From NCBI RefSeq assembly GCF_022921095.1, contig NZ_CP095053.1:848501-912500 (forward strand): a stretch of DNA of 64,000 nucleotides. The letters are read 5' to 3'. The notes beneath the pieces were generated by a model. That model searched no databases. It was not told the DNA's origin and saw only the letters and a list, made by a program, of their open reading frames with translations. A program made the position numbers and the translations under genes. Shown here piece after piece: positions 17,483 through 25,866 of the stretch; positions within the stretch are counted from its first letter, which is position 1, and the number at the start of each line of letters is the position of its first letter. Source of the DNA: Hymenobacter aerilatus. Its GTDB lineage: Bacteria > Bacteroidota > Bacteroidia > Cytophagales > Hymenobacteraceae.

Positions 17483-18898
17483 GTGAACAAGACTGCAAAG
17501 AAAATTCCCGCGGAGGCGCTCCGCGAAGTAGAGATTCAGGACATGGTGGCCGAGGGCAAGTGCATTGTCCGCCACGAAAACCTCGTCATTTTTGTGACCC
17601 AGGTAGCACCCGGTGATGTGGTGGACCTGCGCATCACCAAAAGCAAGAAGAACTTCCTGGAAGCCGTGCCCACGCACTTCCATAAGTATTCCGACCTGCG
17701 CGTAGAGCCGTTTTGCCAGCATTTTGGTACCTGTGGGGGCTGCAAGTGGCAACACCTTGGCTACGATACCCAAACCAAGTACAAGCAGCAGCAGGTAGAA
17801 GATACCCTGCAACGCATTGGCAAAGTGGAAATTCCGGAAGTGCTGCCCATCGCGCACTCGCCGGCCTTGCAGTACTACCGCAACAAGCTGGAATTCACGT
17901 TCAGCTTTATGGGCTGGCTGACAGAAGAGCAAATTAAGGACGAAACCGCGCAGTACGACCGACGCGTGCTGGGCTTCCACACGCCCGCTCGCTTCGATAA
18001 GATCATCGATGTGGAGCACTGCTGGCTGCAACCCGAGCCCAGCAACTCTATCCGCCTCGCCATCCGCGACTACGCGCGGGAGAATATGCTGCGCTTCGGC
18101 AACATCATCAAGCAAACCGGCCTGCTGCGCAACCTCATCATCCGCACGGCCGAAAGCACCGGCGAGCTGATGGTGATTTTGCAGTGCTACCGCCAGCACC
18201 AGGCCATCGAGCCACTGCTGGACTACGTGTACGAGAAGTTTCCACAGATTACCTCGCTCAACTACGTCCTCAACGACAAGGGCAACGAAACCTTCCACGA
18301 CCTGGAGGTGGTGTGCTACAAGGGCAAGCCCTACATTGAGGAGGAGATGGAAGGCCTGCGCTTCCGGGTAGGGCCGAAGTCATTCTACCAAACCAACTCG
18401 GCCGGCGCCTACAACCTCTACAAAATCACCCGCGACTTTGCCCAACTCACCGGCAACGAGCTAGTATATGACCTCTACACTGGTGCCGGTACCATTGCCA
18501 ACTTCGTGGCGCGCCAGGCCCGGCACGTGGTAGGGGTAGAGTATGTAGAGCAAGCCGTACAAGACGCCCGCGTGAACTCCGAAATCAATGGTGTAACGAA
18601 CACCGAGTTCTACGCCGGCGACATGAAAGACGTCCTCTCCGCCGACTTCATCCAGCAGCACGGCCGCCCCGACGTAGTCATCACCGACCCACCCCGCGCC
18701 GGCATGCACCCCGATGTAGTGCAGCGCCTACTAGAAATGCGCGCCCCGCGTATCGTCTACGTCAGCTGCAACCCCGCCACCCAAGCACGGGATTTGGAGC
18801 TACTTGACGAGGCGTATAAGGTAGTGAAGGTGCAGCCCGTGGATATGTTCCCACATACTCACCACGTGGAGAATGTGGTATTACTGGAGCTGCGGTAA
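17483..18898 (+). CDS. rlmD: 23S rRNA (uracil-5-)-methyltransferase RlmD (RumA family)
   Basis: About 471 aa from GTG 17483. An N-terminal TRAM domain (residues ~15-70) is followed by the [4Fe-4S] cluster cysteines C78, C84 and C87 (FCQHFGTCGGCKWQHL), with the fourth probably in VEHCWLQP. The C-terminal Rossmann domain has DLYTGAGTIANF and VITDPPRAGMH, then VSCNPATQARDL with the catalytic Cys that attacks uracil C6. It methylates U1939-type positions of 23S rRNA in E. coli; the exact position here is inferred. An ATG-initiated extension to 17360 exists but crosses repeat DNA and is rejected. Confidence 0.92.
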   Translation: MNKTAKKIPAEALREVEIQDMVAEGKCIVRHENLVIFVTQVAPGDVVDLRITKSKKNFLEAVPTHFHKYSDLRVEPFCQHFGTCGGCKWQHLGYDTQTKYKQQQVEDTLQRIGKVEIPEVLPIAHSPALQYYRNKLEFTFSFMGWLTEEQIKDETAQYDRRVLGFHTPARFDKIIDVEHCWLQPEPSNSIRLAIRDYARENMLRFGNIIKQTGLLRNLIIRTAESTGELMVILQCYRQHQAIEPLLDYVYEKFPQITSLNYVLNDKGNETFHDLEVVCYKGKPYIEEEMEGLRFRVGPKSFYQTNSAGAYNLYKITRDFAQLTGNELVYDLYTGAGTIANFVARQARHVVGVEYVEQAVQDARVNSEINGVTNTEFYAGDMKDVLSADFIQQHGRPDVVITDPPRAGMHPDVVQRLLEMRAPRIVYVSCNPATQARDLELLDEAYKVVKVQPVDMFPHTHHVENVVLLELR

Positions 18899-18908
18899 AT
18901 CAAAAACT

Positions 18909-19015
18909 GTTTGTCATCCTGAGTGCAGCGAAGGACCTTATCACGTTAAAAAAACGAGCGTAACAACGACTCCCCTAACGTGATAAGGTCCTTCGCTGCA
19001 CTCAGGATGACAAAC
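18909..19015. repeat. TGTCATCCTGAG palindromic repeat, copy 4
   Basis: A 107-bp inverted repeat with arms GTTTGTCATCCTGAGTGCAG and its complement ending GGATGACAAAC. The inner block is GAAGGACCTTATCACGTTA, a variant of the CTTCTCACGTGA block of copy 1. It follows the rlmD stop directly and may act as its terminator hairpin. Confidence 0.92.
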
Positions 19016-19044
19016 GGTAAGATAATAACACTAGATTTTAGTAA

Positions 19045-19419
19045 ATGGACTACGCCAACGACCCCGAACTGAATGGTAAATACCTCGGTACCATCACTAA
19101 GGATTTTGCCGCCGTTTCTGATACGCTGCAAGAGGCTTCCGCCCAGATTCGGAAGCGGGATATTTCCAAATACCCGGTGTTCATCTTTGCCCGACAGGAG
19201 GTGCCGCTGGGCACGCTACTGGTAAATGCCGATGATGCTGGCTTGGAGTGGCACGTGTTTGCCTCCTATCTGGAATTGTTGGTGCAGCAAGGCATTGTAG
19301 GTATGGAGGGTATCGAAACCTTTCAGCAGACCTACAAAGATGCCGACGAATTCTGCTGCCTGTTTGTGGTAGATGAGGAGTTCACCAACTTCGTGTTTAT
19401 TCCCTACCCGGAGGATTAA
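19045..19419 (+). CDS. Conserved hypothetical protein, 124 aa
   Basis: ATG start, no signal peptide or membrane segment. The sequence is acidic toward the C-terminus (YKDADEFCCLFVVDEEFTNFVFIPYPED) and has a regular alpha/beta look. I do not recognise a named domain; its compact length and clean codon use support a real gene. It is bounded on both sides by copies 4 and 5 of the palindromic repeat, so it is transcribed as an isolated unit. Confidence 0.75.
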   Translation: MDYANDPELNGKYLGTITKDFAAVSDTLQEASAQIRKRDISKYPVFIFARQEVPLGTLLVNADDAGLEWHVFASYLELLVQQGIVGMEGIETFQQTYKDADEFCCLFVVDEEFTNFVFIPYPED

Positions 19420-19432
19420 GAACTGTCTACAA

Positions 19433-19487
19433 AGTCTGTCATCCTGAGCGCAGCGAAGGACCTTCGCTGCGCTCAGGATGACAGACT
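19433..19487. repeat. TGTCATCCTGAG palindromic repeat, copy 5 (minimal form)
   Basis: A perfect 55-bp palindrome: AGTCTGTCATCCTGAGCGCA... mirrored around GGACC. It lacks the roughly 45-bp inner block of the long copies, so it is a short variant or a deletion derivative. It lies between convergent genes and can serve as a bidirectional hairpin. Confidence 0.95.
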
Positions 19488-19512
19488 GTTTATTTGCTCT
19501 CTATTAAGCCGA

Positions 19513-20064
19513 CTACCCCTCCGATACTTTTCGCAGCACCCGGCACGGATTGCCCACGGCCACCACGCCCGCCGGCACATCGCGCGTGACAATGCTACCC
19601 GCGCCAATGACTGAGCCCGCGCCGATGCTCACGCCGGGCATCACCTGTACACCGGTGCCGAGCCACACATTGTCGCCGATGGTGATGGGGCGGGCAAACT
19701 CCCAGCCAGCAATGCGCGGCGCGGTTTCTATAGGGTGGCCGGCGGTAGTCAGCACCACGTTGGGCGCCAGAAACACGTTGTCGCCGATGGTAACGGGGGC
19801 GCAGTCCAGCACAATCAGGTTATAGTTGGCGTAGAAATTCTCCCCCAGCCGGATGTTGTAGCCGTAGTCGCAACGGAAGCTGGTTTCGATGTGGGCATTG
19901 GTTTCGTAGCCAAGTAGTTCGGCCAGTACTTGTTTGTTCAGCTCTACGGGCTCTTGGTTGTAGCGGTGGCAGAGCTGCTTGGCGCGGAGGCGCTCGGCTA
20001 CCAGTTCGGGGTCATTGGCCTGGTACAGCTCGCCGGCCAGCATTTTTTCTTTTTCGGTAGGCAT
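19513..20064 (-). CDS. Sugar O-acetyltransferase (maltose acetyltransferase type)
   Basis: A 183-aa left-handed beta-helix acetyltransferase. The start ATG 20064 gives MPTEKEKMLAGELYQANDPEL, the standard Maa/NodL N-terminal domain; the upstream extension to 20130 is rejected. Hexapeptide repeats run through FYANYNLIVLDCAPVTIGDN, and the active-site His is in TTAGHPIE. The C-terminal repeats (GVSIGAGSVIGAGSIVTRDV) bind acetyl-CoA. It transfers acetyl groups to sugars or sugar derivatives; the acceptor is unknown. Confidence 0.9.
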   Translation of the reverse strand: MPTEKEKMLAGELYQANDPELVAERLRAKQLCHRYNQEPVELNKQVLAELLGYETNAHIETSFRCDYGYNIRLGENFYANYNLIVLDCAPVTIGDNVFLAPNVVLTTAGHPIETAPRIAGWEFARPITIGDNVWLGTGVQVMPGVSIGAGSVIGAGSIVTRDVPAGVVAVGNPCRVLRKVSEG

Positions 20065-20117
20065 GGGGTAGGAAGAAGAAAGTTTAGATAGAAAGTAAGG
20101 CATGCAAGATTTAAAAA

Positions 20118-20153
20118 TAAAACGGGCCACTCCTGAGTAGGAGTGGCCCGTTT
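20118..20153. terminator. Terminator between yebC and the acetyltransferase gene
   Basis: AACGGGCCACTCCT and AGGAGTGGCCCGTT form a 14-bp stem with a very short loop; A-runs on the left and T-runs on the right make it symmetric. Both flanking genes lie on the minus strand, so it ends the yebC transcript before the acetyltransferase. Confidence 0.9.
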
Positions 20154-20171
20154 GTAAAGTGCCAACGGCAG

Positions 20172-20906
20172 TTAGCCCAGCGTGTGGTACACCGCCTGCA
20201 CGTCGTCGTCCTCCTCAAACCGGTCGATGAGCTTGAGCACTTCCTCGGCCTGCTCCTCGTCCAGCGAAACAGTGGTATTGGGCACGCGCTGCAACTGCGC
20301 GCTAATCACGTTGAGGCCTTTTTCTTCCAGTGCTTTTTGCAACTGACCGAAATCGGGGAAAGCGCATTCTACCACGATGAGGTTAGTTACGTGGCCATGC
20401 TCGTCCTCCTCTTGGTCTTCGTACACGTCCTCAGCGCCGAAGTCAATCAGCTCCAGCTCCAGCTCGTCGCGGTCGAGGCCTTCGGCGGCCAGCTTGAACA
20501 CGCCCTTGCGGGTGAATGTATAGTCGGAGGAGCCAGAGGTGCCCAGCGTGCCGTTGCCGCGGTTGAAGTACATACGCACGTTGGCTACCGTGCGGGTAGG
20601 ATTGTCGGTAGCCGTTTCGACCACAATGGCCACGCCGTGCGGGCCGTAGCCTTCGTACACAACCTCCTGATAATCTTTTTCTTCACGGCTGCTGGCGCGC
20701 TTAATAGCGGCGTCTACCCGATCTTTGGGCATGTTCACGCCCTTCGCGTTCTGAATAGCGGTGCGCAGGCGAGCGTTGGTATCGGGGTTGGGGCCGCTTT
20801 CCTTCACGGCCATCACGATTTCCTTGCCGATGCGGGTGAAATCCTTGGACATCCGGTCCCAACGCTTCATTTTGCGGCCTTTGCGAAATTCAAATGCGCG
20901 TCCCAT
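20172..20906 (-). CDS. YebC/PmpR family regulator (TACO1 type)
   Basis: A 244-aa protein. N-terminal MGRAFEFRKGRKMKRWDRMSK is a variant of the AGHSKW start region seen in Bacteroidota, followed by RIGKEIVMAVKESGPNP and NMPKDRVDAAIKRA, both YebC hallmarks. VYEGYGPHGVAIVVETATDN and SDYTFTRKGVF follow in order. Members act as transcription regulators or, as shown for bacterial YebC2 and mitochondrial TACO1, help ribosomes through difficult codon stretches; which applies here cannot be read. Confidence 0.93.
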   Translation of the reverse strand: MGRAFEFRKGRKMKRWDRMSKDFTRIGKEIVMAVKESGPNPDTNARLRTAIQNAKGVNMPKDRVDAAIKRASSREEKDYQEVVYEGYGPHGVAIVVETATDNPTRTVANVRMYFNRGNGTLGTSGSSDYTFTRKGVFKLAAEGLDRDELELELIDFGAEDVYEDQEEDEHGHVTNLIVVECAFPDFGQLQKALEEKGLNVISAQLQRVPNTTVSLDEEQAEEVLKLIDRFEEDDDVQAVYHTLG

Positions 20907-21089
20907 CTATGGTGAAATTGTGAAATGGTGAGTGGTAAGTTTTGGTGTTCGGCATGAGGTCGAACGGGGTTGCAAGTTAGCAGAAAGCCAGGCCGGGCGC
21001 AATGTTGAGTATGACGCGCCGGGTTATAGCGGATATACACTCCGGTTTTGCCACTGTTGTCAGAGTATATATCAAAGGCACCGACATAG

Positions 21090-21136
21090 GCAAACGGCGC
21101 AGCCGCGGCCACTAGTGCCGTTGCTGCGCCGTTTGC
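21090..21136. terminator. Strong hairpin downstream of the MBL hydrolase gene
   Basis: GCAAACGGCGCAGC and GCTGCGCCGTTTGC form a perfect 14-bp stem with a 19-nt loop. There is no T-run on either strand, so it is terminator-like but not canonical. It lies in the 250-bp gap between yebC and the MBL gene, where nothing else was recognised. Confidence 0.6.
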
Positions 21137-21157
21137 GCCAAGCTATACTATTGTCGC

Positions 21158-22153
21158 TTATTCCCAGGATCTGGTGCTTTGGCGCCGAAATTTCTTGGGA
21201 GTTTTGTGCGTAGGACTCTCGGGTTTCACTCGCTTGGCCTTTTTCTTCTTTTTATCGAACAAGAACGTGAGGCCAGCCGCCAACAGACCCGCACCAGCTA
21301 AGGCCATCAGCTTCTTGGGGAGCTGGTCGGGCGGAGCTACAGGCAGGTGAGCCACGCCGTTTTCGTCGAGGCGGGCGGGCGTGTAGGCGTAGCGGCCGTA
21401 GAGCGGCAGCGGAAACTCATCGGCCAGGCGTTGCAGGCCCATGGTGGCTTCCACTCCTGTAATCACCGGGCCGTGGCCGCAGCCGATGGCCTGTGGTTGC
21501 AATTCGGCCAGCTGACGCACAGAGTCACGCACTTGCTGCCAGTCGTAGTTGAAGGGCGCGCCGGCCACGCTGATGCAGGGCCGTTGCAGCAGCAGCGAGG
21601 GCACCGACTCGTGATTGGCCGTAGCAAACGCGTCGCCGCCGATGAGGGTGCGGTCCTTCTCACGGAACAGCGCCACCTGGCCAGGCGCGTGGCCAGGCAC
21701 ATGGTGCCATTGCCAATCGGGCAGGAAAGGCGGGTCTATGTCGTTGTTGGGTAGGGCTTGCACCTTGGCAAGGTTGAACGACTGCGGCGGAAAAAACCGG
21801 CTCATAAATGCCAGCGAGCCACCGCCTTCCACGGTAGGGTCGGCGGGCGGATACACGGCTTTGCCAGTCAAGAATGGCAGCTCCAGCGGGTGCGCCAGCA
21901 CTGGTACGTTCCAATGCTCCGATAGTGCTTGCGCCGAACCAGCATGGTCCATATGGCCGTGGGTGAGGATGATGGCCTCGGGGTGCGTGCCAGGGTAAAA
22001 TAGCTTATCGGCTGCCTCAATAATGGCCTTTTCGGAACCGGGTAGGCCAGTGTCTACCAGCACCCACTCACCCGGCGTGCCGGTCTCGACGAAGTATAAA
22101 TTAACGAAGCGTTGGATGGTGAGCTGGTGTACACCAGGGGCTACTTGTTGCAT
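21158..22153 (-). CDS. MBL-fold hydrolase with C-terminal membrane anchor
   Basis: About 331 aa from ATG 22153 (MQQVAPGVHQLTIQRFVNLY). The metal site LTHGHMDHAGSA (HxHxDH), the later His in PGHAPGQVALF and the Asp in LIGGDAF are intact, as in glyoxalase II-like and lactonase-like enzymes. Unusually, the C-terminus has a hydrophobic segment (MALAGAGLLAAGLTFLF) followed by a strongly basic tail (DKKKKKAKRVKPE), so the enzyme is probably tail-anchored with the tail in the cytoplasm. Substrate unknown. A longer open frame to 22246 lacks family support. Confidence 0.85.
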   Translation of the reverse strand: MQQVAPGVHQLTIQRFVNLYFVETGTPGEWVLVDTGLPGSEKAIIEAADKLFYPGTHPEAIILTHGHMDHAGSAQALSEHWNVPVLAHPLELPFLTGKAVYPPADPTVEGGGSLAFMSRFFPPQSFNLAKVQALPNNDIDPPFLPDWQWHHVPGHAPGQVALFREKDRTLIGGDAFATANHESVPSLLLQRPCISVAGAPFNYDWQQVRDSVRQLAELQPQAIGCGHGPVITGVEATMGLQRLADEFPLPLYGRYAYTPARLDENGVAHLPVAPPDQLPKKLMALAGAGLLAAGLTFLFDKKKKKAKRVKPESPTHKTPKKFRRQSTRSWE

Positions 22154-22224
22154 AACAGTCAGGAAAGAGATGAACGGGAGGTACCGTATACGGAGAGTAG
22201 TCAGGCAGGGTAGGGATATATGCG

Positions 22225-22270
22225 AAAAGCCCCGCCCAGCTTTCACAACGGAAAACGGGACGGGGCTTTT
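22225..22270. terminator. Bidirectional-looking terminator after mqo
   Basis: AAAAGCCCCG and CGGGGCTTTT form a 10-bp stem around about 26 nt, with A and T runs in the stem ends. It lies 64 nt past the mqo stop on the minus strand and upstream of the MBL gene. Confidence 0.75.
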
Positions 22271-22333
22271 AGGACTAAAGGCGATTTTCGACTCGCCTAT
22301 ACTGCTGAGCTTCTCGAAGCAGGATATGTAGTG

Positions 22334-23842
22334 TTACTGTGCTACAGCTTCCAGCTCCAGCACTTCGCTGGTTTTGGCGCGTAGCTCCTCGCACAGCGCC
22401 GGGTTGCTGGCCAGCTCCTGCCCAAAGGAAGGAATCATAGCCTTGAACTTAGCCTGCCACTCGGGGGTAGCAGCTTGCTCGGGGAAGCAGCGCTGCACCA
22501 GGCCCAGCATAATGCTGACGGCCGTAGAAGCGCCGGGCGAGGCACCCAACAGCGCCGCAATAGAGCCGTCGGCTGCGGCTACTACCTCGGTGCCAAACTC
22601 CAGCACGCCGCCTTCCTTGGCGTCTTTCTTGATCACCTGCACGCGCTGACCGGCCACTTCCAGCTCCCAGTCCTCGGCGCGGGCCGTGGGCAGGTAGTCG
22701 CGCAGGGCGTTCAGGCGGTCTTGCGGCGACTGGCGCACCTGCTGAATCAGGTAGCGGGTGAGGGGTAGGTTTTTGGCCCCCGCAATCAGCATAGGCCGTA
22801 CGTTGCCAGCCCGGATGGATTTCAGTAGATCAAGGTAAGAGCCTTTTTTCAGGAACTTGGTCGTGAAGCCGGCGTAGGGGCCAAACAGTAACTCCTTACG
22901 GCCGTTGATCTGGCGCGTATCCAGGTGCGGCACCGACATGGGCGGTGAGCCCACGGCCGCTTTGCCATACACTTTGGCGCCGTGCCGGGCAATCACCTCG
23001 GGGTTGGTGCACTTCAGCCACTGCCCGCTCACGGGGAAGCCACCAAAGCCGTGTCCTTCCGGAATATCCGATTTTTCGAGCAGAGGAAGGGAGCCGCCGC
23101 CCGCGCCAATGAACACGAACTTGCCGTACACCTTGCGCGAAGTATCGGCGGCCCGGTCGCGCACCCGGATGCGCCAGGTGCCATCGGGTTTCTGCTTCAG
23201 CTTCTCTACCTCGTGGTTGAGGTGAAACGACACGCCCGGCATTGCCTGCAGCCGCTCGAACAGCGTGCGGGTGAGGGAGCCAAAGTTCACGTCGGTACCA
23301 ATGGGCATGTAGGTAGCTGCCACAGACGTGTGCGGGTCGCGGCCTTCCATTACCAGCGGCATCCAGTCGGCTAGCTGCTGCCGATCCTCGCTGTACTGCA
23401 TGCCCTGGAATAAGGGCGACTGAATCAGCGCGTCGAAACGCTTGCGCAGGAAATCCACGTTATTGTCGCCCCACACAAAGCTCATGTGTGGCACTTGCTG
23501 AATGAACTCGTGGGGCTCTGGGAGCACGCCCTTCTGCACGAAGTAGGACCAGAACTGCTTGGACTGCTCAAACTGCTCGGCAATTTTCACGGCCTTGCTG
23601 ATGTCCACAGAGCCGTCGGGGCGCTGGGGCGTGTAGTTGAGTTCACAAAAAGCCGAGTGGCCGGTGCCGGCATTGTTCCAGGCATCGGAGCTTTCGGCGG
23701 CCACCAAATCGAGGCGCTCGAAGATGGCAATGGTCAGGTCGGGTTGTAATTCTTTGAGCATCGTGCCCAGCGTGGCGCTCATAATACCCGCGCCAATCAG
23801 AATGACATCGACAGAAGAAGAGGTAGGGAGCGAAGGGCTCAT
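22334..23842 (-). CDS. mqo: Malate:quinone oxidoreductase
   Basis: A 502-aa membrane-associated FAD enzyme that oxidises malate to oxaloacetate and reduces quinone, in place of or beside NAD malate dehydrogenase. The N-terminal VILIGAGIMSATLGTML is the FAD dinucleotide motif; NNAGTGHSAFCELNYTPQ, IGAGGGSLPLLEKSDIPE and FGPYAGFTTKFLKKGSYLDL are Mqo-specific. Length is normal. It is monocistronic, divergent from the BLUF gene, with about 210 bp of shared upstream DNA. Confidence 0.97.
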   Translation of the reverse strand: MSPSLPTSSSVDVILIGAGIMSATLGTMLKELQPDLTIAIFERLDLVAAESSDAWNNAGTGHSAFCELNYTPQRPDGSVDISKAVKIAEQFEQSKQFWSYFVQKGVLPEPHEFIQQVPHMSFVWGDNNVDFLRKRFDALIQSPLFQGMQYSEDRQQLADWMPLVMEGRDPHTSVAATYMPIGTDVNFGSLTRTLFERLQAMPGVSFHLNHEVEKLKQKPDGTWRIRVRDRAADTSRKVYGKFVFIGAGGGSLPLLEKSDIPEGHGFGGFPVSGQWLKCTNPEVIARHGAKVYGKAAVGSPPMSVPHLDTRQINGRKELLFGPYAGFTTKFLKKGSYLDLLKSIRAGNVRPMLIAGAKNLPLTRYLIQQVRQSPQDRLNALRDYLPTARAEDWELEVAGQRVQVIKKDAKEGGVLEFGTEVVAAADGSIAALLGASPGASTAVSIMLGLVQRCFPEQAATPEWQAKFKAMIPSFGQELASNPALCEELRAKTSEVLELEAVAQ

Positions 23843-24053
23843 AGGTTGATGGTACAGAGCAAGAAATCAGGAAGAAAACGCAAAAGTATCCGAGTTGTTC
23901 GGTTTATGCACACGAAAACCTATTAACCACAGCAGTACCGCCTGTCTTAGACGGTACGCCAGCACCTCAACAATACCTGAGGCAAGCGGCTGAAAACGAA
24001 CATTTTTTCGTGAAAGTGTGTATTAAACACACCATAAGTTAGTCTGGTTGCGC

Positions 24054-24485
24054 ATGCCCCTACACTATATTGTCTACACGAGTGTGGCCGAAAAGCCTTT
24101 CACACCGGCGGAGTTGGAACAGATTCTGGTTCGGGCGCGGGCCAAAAACCACACCCTACGCGTGACGGGCATGCTGCTATACAGCGCCGGCCAGATTCTG
24201 CAAGTGCTGGAAGGTCCGCCCGACGCCATCGAGCAACTCTACGCTACCATTGCCAACGACCTGCGCCACCGACACGTGCTCACTGTGGCCGAAGGCGCTA
24301 GTGAGCGACGCCTGTTCCCAGACTGGAGTATGGGCTTCGGCGAAGCCTCGGCGCCCGAGTTTGCCCGCTTGGCCGGCTACGTCGACTCTAGTCGCACCAC
24401 TTTTTTGCTGCCGCGCGCCCACAATCTGCCCGTAGAGCTGCGTGATATGCTGATGCGTTTTGTTAGCAAGCCTGATGCGGCGTAA
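24054..24485 (+). CDS. BLUF-domain blue-light sensor
   Basis: A 143-aa protein from ATG 24054, consisting of a BLUF domain and a short helical tail. The flavin-site residues fall at the spacing known for AppA: Tyr8 (HYIVYTS), Asn32 (AKNHTLRVTG), Gln50 (QILQVLEG), Trp91 and Met93 (FPDWSMGF). All are present, so photochemistry should work. There is no fused output domain; short BLUF proteins signal through partner proteins. The next gene on the same strand is a spore-photoproduct-lyase homologue, which suggests a light-related unit (inference). Confidence 0.93.
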   Translation: MPLHYIVYTSVAEKPFTPAELEQILVRARAKNHTLRVTGMLLYSAGQILQVLEGPPDAIEQLYATIANDLRHRHVLTVAEGASERRLFPDWSMGFGEASAPEFARLAGYVDSSRTTFLLPRAHNLPVELRDMLMRFVSKPDAA

Positions 24486-24600
24486 ATAGTTTTGAATACG
24501 ATATAAGATTTTGGTAATCAATAGGTTGTATTAAGGTAGAAAGATGCTTCCTATTGCCTTCTAAGGACCTTTCTACCCTGCTTTGGTGTTGTGCTAAGTG

Positions 24601-25692
24601 ATGATCGACCTACCACAACTTCCGCTTTTCGATACTGCTCCCGTTCGCACGCACGCCGCCAAAATCTGGCTACCCAAGCGTGTGGTCTTCACTCCCGATG
24701 CCCTCGATGAGGAGTTTGGTCAGCAGATTCTGAGCCGCGTAGAGGCGCACGGCCTGGAGGTAGAGCTGCTAAAAAGCAACCGCATCACCAACCTGCGCGG
24801 CGCCGATACCGCTGAGACTTACCGCCGGGCCAAGAGCACGTTGGCCGTAGTGAAAGCCCCGCCCAGCGCCCTGCGTCTGCAACCTACACCCCCCTCCGCC
24901 GACTGGCAGATGAACTTGGCCGAAGGCTGCCCTGCACACTGCCAGTACTGTTATTTGGCTGGTTCGCTTTCGGGGCCGCCGGTGGTGCGCGTGTTTGCCA
25001 ACCTACCCCAATTGCTGGAAAATACGGCGCAGTATGAGCAGCCCGGTCGCCTCACCAGCTTCGAGGTGAGCTGTTACACCGATGTGCTGGGCATTGAGCA
25101 CCTCACAGGCAGTTTGGCCGAGTGCATCCGCTACTATGGGCAGCGTGAGGGCGCCCGCCTGCGCTTTGTGAGTAAGTACGACCATGTGGATTCCCTGCTT
25201 TCCCTACCCCACCATGGCCATACCCGCGCCCGTTTCAGCCTGAACGCCGAGCCGGTAGTACGACGCCTGGAGGCCGGCACGGCCTCGTTGGAAGCGCGCC
25301 TGCAAGCGTTGCGCCGGCTGGCCCTACCCGTGGCAGAAGGCGGTGGGGGCTACCCGGTAGGCGTGGTGCTGGCTCCCATCATGCCCATTCCCGACTGGCA
25401 GCAGCACTATACCAACCTGCTGGACCGCTTGGCCGCTACCCTCGATTTCGACTGCGACCTGACGGTGGAGTTCATCAGCCACCGCTTCACGCCCGGCTCC
25501 AAAGACGTGCTGCTGCAGTGGTACCCCAACACTTCCCTCGACCTCGACGAAGCTACTCGCGCCGTGAAGCGCAACAAGTTCGGCGGCCACAAATACGTAT
25601 ACCAGCCCGACGATATGCGCACGCTTAAAGAGTGGTTCTACCAAGAGTGGCAACGCCGCTTTCCTAACGCGCCTATTAAGTACTGGACGTAG
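24601..25692 (+). CDS. Spore photoproduct lyase family radical SAM protein
   Basis: A 363-aa protein. NLAEGCPAHCQYCYLAG carries the radical-SAM CxxxCxxC motif. The following SFEVSCYTDVLGIEHLTG keeps the Cys that, in Bacillus SPL (C141), donates the hydrogen atom during repair. RFVSKYDHVDSLL, RARFSLNAE, the HRFTPGSK segment and FPNAPIKYWT at the C-terminus also agree with SPL. In sporulating Firmicutes SPL reverses the 5-thyminyl-5,6-dihydrothymine lesion; here no sporulation genes are expected, so a repair role on vegetative DNA is inferred. It follows the BLUF gene after about 115 bp. Confidence 0.88.
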   Translation: MIDLPQLPLFDTAPVRTHAAKIWLPKRVVFTPDALDEEFGQQILSRVEAHGLEVELLKSNRITNLRGADTAETYRRAKSTLAVVKAPPSALRLQPTPPSADWQMNLAEGCPAHCQYCYLAGSLSGPPVVRVFANLPQLLENTAQYEQPGRLTSFEVSCYTDVLGIEHLTGSLAECIRYYGQREGARLRFVSKYDHVDSLLSLPHHGHTRARFSLNAEPVVRRLEAGTASLEARLQALRRLALPVAEGGGGYPVGVVLAPIMPIPDWQQHYTNLLDRLAATLDFDCDLTVEFISHRFTPGSKDVLLQWYPNTSLDLDEATRAVKRNKFGGHKYVYQPDDMRTLKEWFYQEWQRRFPNAPIKYWT

Positions 25693-25707
25693 GGAATGGT
25701 GAGTTTG

Positions 25708-25857
25708 TGAAGTGGTGAATGCCAAAGTGGCTGTCATCCTGAGCGGAGCGAAGGACCTTCTCACGTGTGAACGACTATCGTAACAACGACTCGTTCTGCG
25801 TGCATAAGGTCCTTCGCTCCGCTCAGGATGACAGCCGCTTTGGCATTCACCACTTCA
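25708..25857. repeat. TGTCATCCTGAG palindromic repeat, copy 6 (extended arms)
   Basis: The core is flanked by extra arms: TGAAGTGGTGAATGCCAAAG on the left and its near-exact complement on the right, giving about 150 bp in total. The inner block has CTTCTCACGTGTGAACGA. It separates the convergent SPL and 2H-phosphodiesterase genes. Confidence 0.92.
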
Positions 25858-25866
25858 TCGTGCTCC

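Noticed and set aside
17417..18298. 293-codon minus-strand frame opposite rlmD
   Set aside because: It mirrors conserved rlmD codons in the wrong direction; rlmD motifs are clear on the other strand.
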